Made by a program: the position numbers and the translations under genes | From: Saliphagus infecundisoli | GTDB taxonomy: Archaea > Halobacteriota > Halobacteria > Halobacteriales > Natrialbaceae | Direction of reading: 5' to 3' | DNA length: 64,000 bases | Assembly: GCF_020177375.1 (NCBI RefSeq) | Contig: NZ_JAIWHV010000011.1 | Location: forward strand, 34,977-98,976 | Notes under the pieces: model-generated | Seen by the model: the letters and a program-made list of their open reading frames with translations, nothing else | The model's database searches: none | What the model was told of the DNA's origin: nothing | Part shown: piece after piece, positions 15,992-22,657 of the stretch | Position numbering within the stretch: the first letter of the stretch is position 1 | Layout: each line of letters begins with the position of its first letter

Positions 15992-17113
15992 ATGAACGAG
16001 TTCGTCGATCGCGTCGGCCCGGTGCGTCTCTGGGTCGCGGTCGTCATCGCGGCGGCGACGGCCCTGGTCGTCGGGATCGTCGCCTTCCCCCAGCGGGTCT
16101 ACGTCGATTTCGTCTGGCAGTACTACTGGGGTCCGGTCGTCGCCGACGCCCACAGCTGGTCGTGTGTCGCCTGGAACGGCGGCGCGGCAGTTGAGTGTGG
16201 CCCCGAGACGACCGGGCCGACGGCCTCTCCGGGGTACACCGTCGTCTCGTACGCGGGTTACGTACCGACGCTGTTGCTCCTGCTCGTCGGTATCCTCTTT
16301 CTGATCAGGCGCTACGACGTCGATCGCTACCGGGCGGGCTTTTTCGCCCTCTTCCCGTTCATGCTGTTCGGGGGGGCACTCCGGGTCGTCGAGGACGCGA
16401 ACGCGACGGCGTTCGCCCGAACGGGGGAGCTGGCGATCCCGATGCCCTACTCCGGATTCTTGATCAGCCCGCTGATCTACTTCACGGTCTTTTTCGTCGC
16501 GCTCGCGGCGGCGGCGATCGCAGTCATCGCCGACCGGAAGGGGTACGTCGAGGGCTACGAGTACCCGCTTGCGGGGATCGGGACGACGCTCCTGGTCGGG
16601 ACGATCGCCTACCTGAGCTACGTCGCGGCGACCGAACCCTACTCGACGTTCCACCCGCTGATCCCGCTGGTCGTCCTCGTCGGGGCGAGCGCCGTCACCG
16701 CGATCACGTGGTGGTCCATAGAGACCTACGCGCCCGAGACCAACTTCGGGACCCGCTACATGGGGATCGTCGTCATCTGGGCCCACGCGGTCGACGGCGT
16801 CGCGAACGTCGTCGGCCTCGACTGGGCGACCGCGCTCGGCCTGCCCGCGAACCTCGTCCCGAAACACCCGATCAACGCGGCGATCGTCGACTACACCGGC
16901 CGGCTGCTCCCCGCCGACGTCGTCGCCGTCACCGGCCAGGCCTGGCCGTTCCTGCTCGTCAAGATCGCCGCGGCCGTCCTCATCGTCCGGGTGTTCGACG
17001 CCCGGTTCTTCGAGGAGAGTCCGCGTCTCGCCTACCTCCTGATGGTGACCGTCGTCGCCGTCGGCCTCGGCCCCGGCACCCGGGACATGCTCCGGGCGAC
17101 CTTCGGCGTGTAG
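15992..17113 (+). CDS. DUF63 family multi-pass membrane protein
   Basis: A 373-residue integral membrane protein with about eight or nine hydrophobic helices from residue 12 to the end. DUF63 landmarks are visible: [30 protein letters not shown] and [16 protein letters not shown]. The conserved Glu, Asp and His in or next to membrane helices suggest an enzyme or transporter, but the family's function is not established. It precedes nop5 by 39 bases on the same strand and could be read into the sRNP operon. No signal peptide is seen apart from the first helix. Confidence 0.87.
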   Translation: MNEFVDRVGPVRLWVAVVIAAATALVVGIVAFPQRVYVDFVWQYYWGPVVADAHSWSCVAWNGGAAVECGPETTGPTASPGYTVVSYAGYVPTLLLLLVGILFLIRRYDVDRYRAGFFALFPFMLFGGALRVVEDANATAFARTGELAIPMPYSGFLISPLIYFTVFFVALAAAAIAVIADRKGYVEGYEYPLAGIGTTLLVGTIAYLSYVAATEPYSTFHPLIPLVVLVGASAVTAITWWSIETYAPETNFGTRYMGIVVIWAHAVDGVANVVGLDWATALGLPANLVPKHPINAAIVDYTGRLLPADVVAVTGQAWPFLLVKIAAAVLIVRVFDARFFEESPRLAYLLMVTVVAVGLGPGTRDMLRATFGV

Positions 17114-17152
17114 ACCGCGGGGGTTAATCCGCCTCGGCCGGCAAGGAGGTCC

Positions 17153-18007
17153 ATGAAGGAGTCCGAGGGCTGGTTCCGGGACGTCGAGCCCGGGGATCTC
17201 GAGGGCGCCCGCGCGGCCATCACCGACGGGCGTGCCGACGAGCCCCGCGACTGGCCGGTCGCGGCCGTCGAGACGGGGTTCGCGGCCGATACGGAAGAGT
17301 ACTACGACGCGCTCCACGGGGCGACGCTCGCGGCGACCCGAGCCGCCGTCGCCGAGCGCGAGGCCGCCGACGACCGCCGGCTAATCCACATGGTTCGGGC
17401 GATGGACGACTGCCGCCGGCTCTCGAACGAACTCGCCGAACGCCTCGCGGAGTGGGGCAGTTCGGTCGACGAGGGCGGGACCGGCGTCGAGTACGCCCGC
17501 ACGGTCGTCGCGGGCGAGTCCGGTCCCGCCGATCCTGCGGTCCGGTCGCTCGCCGATCGGGTCGTCGATCTGGCCGACGAGGCCGACCGTCTCGAGGACG
17601 ACGTCGAGCGGCTGGCGGCCTCCGTTACCCCCAATCTCGCGGCGCTCGCGGGACCCGTCCTCGCCGCGCGGCTCTGTTCGCTGGCGGGCGGACTCGAAAC
17701 GCTGGCGAAGAAACCCAGTGGCACGGTCCAGGTGCTCGGCGCCGAGGACGCGCTGTTCGCCCACCTCCGGGGACAGGCCACCTCGCCGAAACACGGCGTC
17801 ATCTACACCCACGACGCCGTCCGGGGGACGCGTCCCGAGGATCGCGGTTCCGCAGCGCGGGCCCTCGCCGGCAAGCTCTCGATCGCCGCGCGGATCGATC
17901 ACTACTCGGGCGACCGACGGCCGGAACTCGAGGCCGACCTCGCCGAGCGCATCGAGACGATCCAGGCGCGCGCCGGGGACGGACCCGAGGGGGACGGCCA
18001 TGAGTGA
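17153..18007 (+). CDS. nop5: Nop5/NOP56-type C/D-box sRNP core protein
   Basis: Scaffold of the archaeal C/D-box small ribonucleoprotein. It bridges L7Ae-bound guide RNA and fibrillarin for 2'-O-methylation of rRNA and tRNA. An N-terminal fibrillarin-binding part (residues 1-85) and a coiled coil (about 95-180) precede the NOP domain. That domain has VTPNLAALAGPVLAARLCSLAGGLETLAKKPSGTVQVLGAEDALF and SPKHGVIYTHDAV, ending in GKLSIAARIDHYSG. The acidic C-terminal tail replaces the Lys-rich tail of non-halophiles. Its last eight bases overlap the fibrillarin gene, as expected for partners made in equal amount. Length is 284 residues. Confidence 0.93.
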   Translation: MKESEGWFRDVEPGDLEGARAAITDGRADEPRDWPVAAVETGFAADTEEYYDALHGATLAATRAAVAEREAADDRRLIHMVRAMDDCRRLSNELAERLAEWGSSVDEGGTGVEYARTVVAGESGPADPAVRSLADRVVDLADEADRLEDDVERLAASVTPNLAALAGPVLAARLCSLAGGLETLAKKPSGTVQVLGAEDALFAHLRGQATSPKHGVIYTHDAVRGTRPEDRGSAARALAGKLSIAARIDHYSGDRRPELEADLAERIETIQARAGDGPEGDGHE

Positions 18008-18635
18008 GACCCTCCCCGAGGGCGTCGAACGCCGGGAGATCGACGGGCGCAAACGGCTCGCGACCCGCGGTGAGGCCGTCTACGGCGAGCCCACCGACGG
18101 CGAGTGGCGCGCCTGGGACCCCGATCGGTCGAAGCTCGGCGCGATGATCGAACTCGGGATGGACGTCGGGCTCTCGGGCGGCGATCGAGTGTTGTACCTG
18201 GGTGCTGCAAGCGGCACTACAGTGAGTCACGTCGCCGACTTCGCGGGGCCGACCTACGCCGTCGAGTTCGCGGCCCGGCCCGCACGCGACCTCCTCTCAG
18301 TCGCCGATTCCCGGCCGCGGCTGTTCCCGCTTCTCAAGGACGCCCGCAAGCCCGAGACGTACGCCCACGTCGTCGAGGCTGGACTCGACGCCGTCGTCCA
18401 GGACGTCGCCACCCGCGGCCAGGCCCGGGTCGCCCGGTTGAACCGCCGATTCCTCGCCGACGATGGCCGGCTCCTGCTTTCGGTGAAGGCCAGAAGCGAG
18501 GACGTCACCCGCGGTCCCGAAGCCGTCTTCGAGGAGGTCCTCGAGGAACTCGAAGAGGAGTACGAGGTCCTCGAACGGAGTCGCCTCGACGACTACCACG
18601 ACGACCATCTGGGCGTGGTCGCCAGCCCGCGCTGA
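18000..18635 (+). CDS. flpA: Fibrillarin-like rRNA/tRNA 2'-O-methyltransferase
   Basis: The SAM-dependent methyltransferase subunit of the C/D-box sRNP. The SAM loop is [17 protein letters not shown] (about residues 64-80). The catalytic Lys-Asp-Lys-His set is visible as RSKLGA, VVQDVA, LSVKAR and DYHDDHLGV. Length is 211 residues, normal for the archaeal form. The ATG at 18000 lies inside the last codons of nop5 (eight-base overlap), so translation is coupled. Guide RNAs are not encoded nearby as far as can be seen. Confidence 0.95.
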   Translation: MSETLPEGVERREIDGRKRLATRGEAVYGEPTDGEWRAWDPDRSKLGAMIELGMDVGLSGGDRVLYLGAASGTTVSHVADFAGPTYAVEFAARPARDLLSVADSRPRLFPLLKDARKPETYAHVVEAGLDAVVQDVATRGQARVARLNRRFLADDGRLLLSVKARSEDVTRGPEAVFEEVLEELEEEYEVLERSRLDDYHDDHLGVVASPR

Positions 18636-18681
18636 CGCGGACTCCAAACCGTTATTTACCGTCGGCGGGAGATTCCGGACG

Positions 18682-19764
18682 ATGGAACGGGGGTCGCCGG
18701 AGGCGTTCACGCGGATGGGCACGCTCGGGATCGAAGAGGAGTGTTTCGTCGTCGACGAGCGGGGCCGGCCCACGAGCGGAACCGACGAACTCGTCTACGA
18801 GAGCGAACCCCCCGAGATTCTCGAGGACCGTCTCGACCACGAGCTGTTCAAGTTCGTGATCGAGACCCAGACGCCAGTCATCGAGCGTCCCGAGGACGCC
18901 CGCGAGGCCCTGCTCTCGATCCGGGAGGCCCTGGTCGATCACGCCGGCTCCCAGGGGTTCGGGATCGCCGCAGCGGGACTGCATCCGCTGGCGAACTGGC
19001 GCGAGCTCGAGCACGCCGAGAAACCACGCTATCGCTCCCAGCTCGATCGGATCCAGTACCCCCAGCACAGAAACACGACCGCTGGGATCCACGTCCACGT
19101 CGGAGTCGACGACGCCGACAAGGCGGTCTGGATCGCAAACGAGTTGCGGTGGTACATGCCGATCATGCTCGCGCTGTCGGTGAACTCGCCCTATTGGTGT
19201 GGGTTCGACACCGGGCTCGAGTCCGCCCGCGCGAAGATCTTCGAGGCGCTGCCCAATACGGGGATGCCGACCCACTTCGAGGACTTCGAGGCGTTCGACG
19301 CCTTCGAGCGCCTGATGGTCGAGAGCGACGCGATCGAGGACCGGGGGGAACTCTGGTACGACGTCCGACCCCACACCGGCCACGGCACCGTCGAGATCCG
19401 GGCGCCCGACGGCCAGGCCGACCCCGACGTCGTCCTCGCGTTCGTCGAGTACACCCACGCGCTCGTCGAGGCGTTAGCCGACGACTACGACGACGGCGTC
19501 CCCTCGAGGAACCATCGCCGCGAACTCCTCGACGAGAACAAGTGGCGCGCGATCCGCCACGGCCACGACGCGACCTTCATCGACCGCGACCTGTCAGGGA
19601 CCGTCTCGCTGGGCGAGGTCGTCGAGCGGGAGTGCGATCGGCTTGGAATCTCCGGCATTCGAGAGGTCCACGACCGCGAGAGCGGCGCGACTCGTCAGCG
19701 CCGACTCCGCGAGGAAAGTGACGACGTGCTCTGTGCGTCGCTGGACCTCGAGACCGGCGAGTAG
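18682..19764 (+). CDS. gshA: Glutamate--cysteine ligase (gamma-glutamylcysteine synthetase), GshA/YbdK type
   Basis: Joins glutamate and cysteine with ATP. Haloarchaea use gamma-glutamylcysteine itself as their main small thiol, so no glutathione synthetase partner is expected. The fold signature [14 protein letters not shown] at the N-terminus carries the Glu ligands of Mg-[16 protein letters not shown] gives the central His-x-His. [22 protein letters not shown] and [17 protein letters not shown] complete the family pattern. At 360 residues it is normal. It starts 46 bases after flpA. Downstream comes a mobile mini-element, so the gene ends a long conserved block. Confidence 0.9.
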   Translation: MERGSPEAFTRMGTLGIEEECFVVDERGRPTSGTDELVYESEPPEILEDRLDHELFKFVIETQTPVIERPEDAREALLSIREALVDHAGSQGFGIAAAGLHPLANWRELEHAEKPRYRSQLDRIQYPQHRNTTAGIHVHVGVDDADKAVWIANELRWYMPIMLALSVNSPYWCGFDTGLESARAKIFEALPNTGMPTHFEDFEAFDAFERLMVESDAIEDRGELWYDVRPHTGHGTVEIRAPDGQADPDVVLAFVEYTHALVEALADDYDDGVPSRNHRRELLDENKWRAIRHGHDATFIDRDLSGTVSLGEVVERECDRLGISGIREVHDRESGATRQRRLREESDDVLCASLDLETGE

Positions 19765-19899
19765 AACCCGAGGTATCGGGAGCGTCACGGACGGGCGAGC
19801 GTCGAGCACACTCCGTCCCGGGTCGGAATGCACCTACTACCGTACGTCGACCGTCCGATCCAGCCGAAGTGCATTCGATGGGGATAGTAGAATCGGACG

Positions 19900-20434
19900 T
19901 GACATCCTCCCGCGCCTGAAGACGCGGGCCTCCCACGCCCACGAAAAGGGCGGTTCGTTGGGACCTTCTGGTTTCGAGTCCGACGAACTCATGGCGGTGC
20001 CACGTCGCCGTTACTCCTATCCCACACGGGACTCGGAGGTACTTGGGTATGTTTCGTCGGTCTGCGTTCCCGAGGGCTTACTTTTTGATGAGGCAAACAC
20101 CGAGTCAACTGCCAGTTTTCGGGGTGTCGAGACGCGACGGTTCTCCGTCACGGCGACGGATAAATATACGCCCGTGAGGCACCTAACCCTTCCGATTCGG
20201 GCGTTTGAACAGATGAAGACGGCGATTCATCCACGCCGTAGAGTGGTCACTGCAACACTTGAATATTCAGAAGGAACGTGGCGATCTAGTTCTCAGCGAC
20301 GCTCGGAGGCTTGTTTAATCGGGAAATCCACTCGTGGTGAGAAGCGCTTTGAGCTGGAGCCTGTGATGCGTATTCATCCATTGCGCTAATCACTCAACGG
20401 CGTGGTATTCTCGCCTGCGAGTCCTATAACCCTC
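19900..20434. mobile_element. IS200/IS605-derived mini-element, copy 1 (carries a 159-bp insert)
   Basis: The left end is TGAC-ATCCT followed by hairpin CCCGCG (19909-19914)/CGCGGG (19923-19928). The same terminal hairpin flanks the tnpB gene at 62384. Two internal hairpins are shared with copy 2: CGCCC/GGGCG and GTTCGT/ACGAAC. The right end is a palindrome CCACGCCG (20231-20238) with CGGCGTGG (20398-20405), then TTCTCGCCT...TATAACCC as in copy 2. Outside the 159-bp insert the copy is roughly 80% identical to copy 2 at 59842. No intact transposase lies inside. A long open frame runs through the element and beyond, but substitutions between the copies are not biased to third codon positions, so it is probably non-coding. 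Confidence 0.65.
20239..20397. other. 159-bp insert at the apex of the mini-element palindrome
   Basis: This segment separates the two exact arms CCACGCCG and CGGCGTGG of copy 1; in copy 2 the same palindrome has only a 2-base loop. It can be read as a short protein-like piece (AVEWSLQHLNIQKERGDL) before a stop, which looks like a decayed transposase fragment, but the family was not recognised. Confidence 0.4.
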
Positions 20435-20749
20435 GTTTTGGATGGCATGGCCGCATCCTATTTATAAAAATATACTGACTAATAAATAAACCTATTGGAT
20501 TTCTTTGTTGATAACAGGGAACCGTTCTACAAGCTCGAAACACTCCTGTAGTTCCCCAATAGCCAATATATCGATTATATAATCGGGTTCTGAGATCCGT
20601 TGACGGTCCGATAGACGACCAATCGATTCAGATTTATATTTTATTCGATCAACGTTTTAATTCGATAGGAATGGTAGATCGATGTACCGGATCCGGAGAC
20701 TGTCTCACCAGCGCGCGTGGCAACCGTCTCAAAACGATCGGATCGAAGG

Positions 20750-20766
20750 ATTCTCTGATAGAGAAT
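20750..20766. promoter_or_regulatory. Palindrome ATTCTCT-GAT-AGAGAAT, candidate operator
   Basis: A perfect 7-3-7 inverted repeat about 475 bp upstream of malate synthase. The same TTCTCT-N3-AGAGAA core recurs at 20988. Dyad symmetry and repetition suggest a binding site for a dimeric regulator. Confidence 0.4.
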
Positions 20767-20987
20767 TCTGGAAGCCACCGATAGCCGCTCTACCGGACAC
20801 GTTCCGTTTACGCTCCTCTCGTCTCTCGAGACCACTCGGGACCGACTGGGACACAGCCAGTAGGGATTACAAACATAGGTCAGTAAATCCAGGATCGTTG
20901 AAAAGGAGTGGTCGATGCGGCCCCGGACACGCGCTCCTGAGCGGAACGGGTTTGCGGTGGGACCGTCTCCGGGAACGATCGAGTCAA

Positions 20988-21002
20988 TTCTCTATTAGAG
21001 AA
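20988..21002. promoter_or_regulatory. Palindrome TTCTCT-ATT-AGAGAA, second candidate operator
   Basis: A perfect 6-3-6 inverted repeat, the same core as at 20750, centred about 245 bp upstream of the malate synthase start. The spacing between the two centres is 237 bp. Confidence 0.4.
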
Positions 21003-21202
21003 CATGGGGCCGCCCGCGGATCGCTACTGGGACCCTCACTCTCCGTTTTGCCCGCCGAGTGGGGAGGGTTTCGGGAGTTTCGAAGCCGATCCCTGCTCCG
21101 GTTCCCGTGCTCGGGCCGGCCATGTGTTTTCTAACGGGAAATGAAAGCCCATTGGAGCGCCGCGAGACACGCCGGAACGGAACGTCAAGGGCACGAAAAG
21201 AG

Positions 21203-21208
21203 TTATAA
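21203..21208 (+). promoter_or_regulatory. TATA element of malate synthase
   Basis: TTATAA lies within AGTTATAATGG, 32-37 nt upstream of the ATG at 21240. It fits a near-leaderless transcript and supports the internal start over an upstream in-frame ATG at 21141. Confidence 0.6.
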
Positions 21209-21239
21209 TGGCTCGATCGAGTTGTGTATCCGACACAGG

Positions 21240-22544
21240 ATGAGCAGTAGACGTCAGTACCAACGGGAGTTCGTCCGAACGTTTTTCACCTCGCCGACGG
21301 CCGTCGAGGGAGACGATTCGGCGAAGATGTTACGGAGCGCGTCACAGCTTCGAGGAATGCAGGCACCCGACGCCTGGATTCCGGACAACGAGGACGCGAC
21401 GGCGCCCTCGATGCGCGAGGAGGGAGTCGAGAATATCGTCGAGGTCGTCTCCGAACACGGAGAGGAGTTCCCCGGCGAGATCCACCCGCGCATTGTCTGG
21501 CACAGGGACGATCCCTCGACCCGGTACGAGGGGTTCCAGCAGATGCTCCGGATCGCGGACCCGGAGGCGGGGGCCGTCGAACACGTCGACGGGTTCGTCA
21601 TCCCCGAGGTCGGCGATATAGACGACTGGAAGAAAGCCGACGAGTTCTTCACGATCATCGAATCCGAACACGGGCTCGAGGAGGGGAGCCTCTCGATGTC
21701 GGTCATCGTCGAGAGCGGGGCCGCCGAGTTGGCCCTCGGAGACCTCCGCGAGGAGATGGGCAACCCCTCGAACAACTTAGAGCGGCTCTTCATGCTCGTC
21801 GACGGCGAGGTCGACTACACCAAGGACATGCGCGCGATGACGCCGACCGGCGAGCTGCCGGCGTGGCCCGAACTCCGCCACAACACCTCGCGGGGGGCGA
21901 GCGCCGCGGGATTGATCGCCGTCGATGGTCCATACGACGACATCCGCAACGTAGAGGGCTACCACGCCCGGATGGAGGAAAACCGGGCGAAAGGCATGAT
22001 CGGGATCTGGTCGCTCACGCCGGGCCAGGTCGTCGAGGCCAACGAAGGGCCGTTGCCGCCGGAAACCGAACGCTGGCTCCTCGACGTCGGCGGGTCCGAG
22101 GTCGAACTGGACGACGTCGAGGGAGGGCAGGCCTACGACGGCACCGAACTGGGCCTCGAGGAGCTCGACGAGGGGATGTACCGTCTCGAGGACGGTGGTG
22201 AAATCCACGAACTCGACGAGGAGCAGTTACGGGAACGGCTGGTCGAGATGGTCTCGTACGTCCCGAGCATGGACGACATCGTCGATTCGATGGCGGAGTT
22301 CGAGGCCGCAAAGGAGGCCGGCAGGGGCGCCATCGCCATGACCCAGTCGGCCACGTTGGTCGTCGACGGGATCGAAGTCGAGATCAGCACCGACCGGATG
22401 TGGGACGAGGCGACCTACCAGGCCGCGGGGACGCCCATCGCACTGTTCCGGGACGTCCACGAACACCGGCCCGACCAGCACGACGAACTCAAGGAGCGGT
22501 ACGGACCGGAAGTCGTCGAGCGGGCGCTGGACCTCGACGTCTGA
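21240..22544 (+). CDS. aceB: Malate synthase, haloarchaeal isoform (HpcH/HpaI-like)
   Basis: Condenses glyoxylate with acetyl-CoA to give malate. Haloarchaea have a short, distinct malate synthase of about 433 residues; this one is 434. Family landmarks include the start SSRRQYQREFVRTFFTSP, DAWIPDNEDATAPSMR, the acidic Mg-binding strand HVDGFVIPEVGDIDDW, VIVESGAAELAL, the LRHNTSRGASAAGLIAVDGPYDD segment, and GMIGIWSLTPGQV. The start follows a TATA element by about 35 nt. No isocitrate lyase gene is adjacent. The next gene is a glycolate/lactate-oxidase-type enzyme, so here glyoxylate may come from glycolate rather than isocitrate. Upstream lies a spacer with repeated palindromes. Confidence 0.9.
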   Translation: MSSRRQYQREFVRTFFTSPTAVEGDDSAKMLRSASQLRGMQAPDAWIPDNEDATAPSMREEGVENIVEVVSEHGEEFPGEIHPRIVWHRDDPSTRYEGFQQMLRIADPEAGAVEHVDGFVIPEVGDIDDWKKADEFFTIIESEHGLEEGSLSMSVIVESGAAELALGDLREEMGNPSNNLERLFMLVDGEVDYTKDMRAMTPTGELPAWPELRHNTSRGASAAGLIAVDGPYDDIRNVEGYHARMEENRAKGMIGIWSLTPGQVVEANEGPLPPETERWLLDVGGSEVELDDVEGGQAYDGTELGLEELDEGMYRLEDGGEIHELDEEQLRERLVEMVSYVPSMDDIVDSMAEFEAAKEAGRGAIAMTQSATLVVDGIEVEISTDRMWDEATYQAAGTPIALFRDVHEHRPDQHDELKERYGPEVVERALDLDV

Positions 22545-22624
22545 GCGCGGGCGTCAGCAGCAGCCGGCCGGTTCGGGGGAGGCGAGAGTCGCGCCGACGG
22601 CTACCGTCAGGCATTGACTCACAA

Positions 22625-22632
22625 ACTATATC
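22625..22632 (+). promoter_or_regulatory. TATA element of the FAD/Fe-S oxidase
   Basis: ACTATATC lies 26-33 nt upstream of the ATG at 22658, pointing to a leaderless transcript. It favours 22658 over the in-frame ATG at 22643. Confidence 0.5.
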
Positions 22633-22657
22633 CCGGTTTGAGATGAAGGAAGGACAA

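Larger units (their letters stand above)
20435..21239. other. AT-rich spacer between the mini-element and malate synthase
   Basis: Eight hundred bases with much lower GC than the flanks, especially 20455-20660. No gene with haloarchaeal codon bias is present; short frames are basic and Ser-rich, unlike real proteins here. It holds two near-identical 15-17 bp palindromes (20750 and 20988) and the malate synthase TATA element. It probably represents decayed mobile DNA plus a regulatory region. Confidence 0.5.

Noticed and set aside
14381..17317. A 978-codon open frame on the minus strand
   Set aside because: It is antisense to tRNA-Leu, the inositol-phosphatase, DUF63 and DUF309 genes. High GC removes stops from alternative frames here; the product is Arg/Gly-rich and matches nothing.
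19643..20389. A 248-codon plus-strand frame from gshA into the mini-element
   Set aside because: The N-terminal half is gshA read out of frame, and the rest crosses hairpins and the 159-bp insert. Differences from copy 2 are spread over all codon positions.
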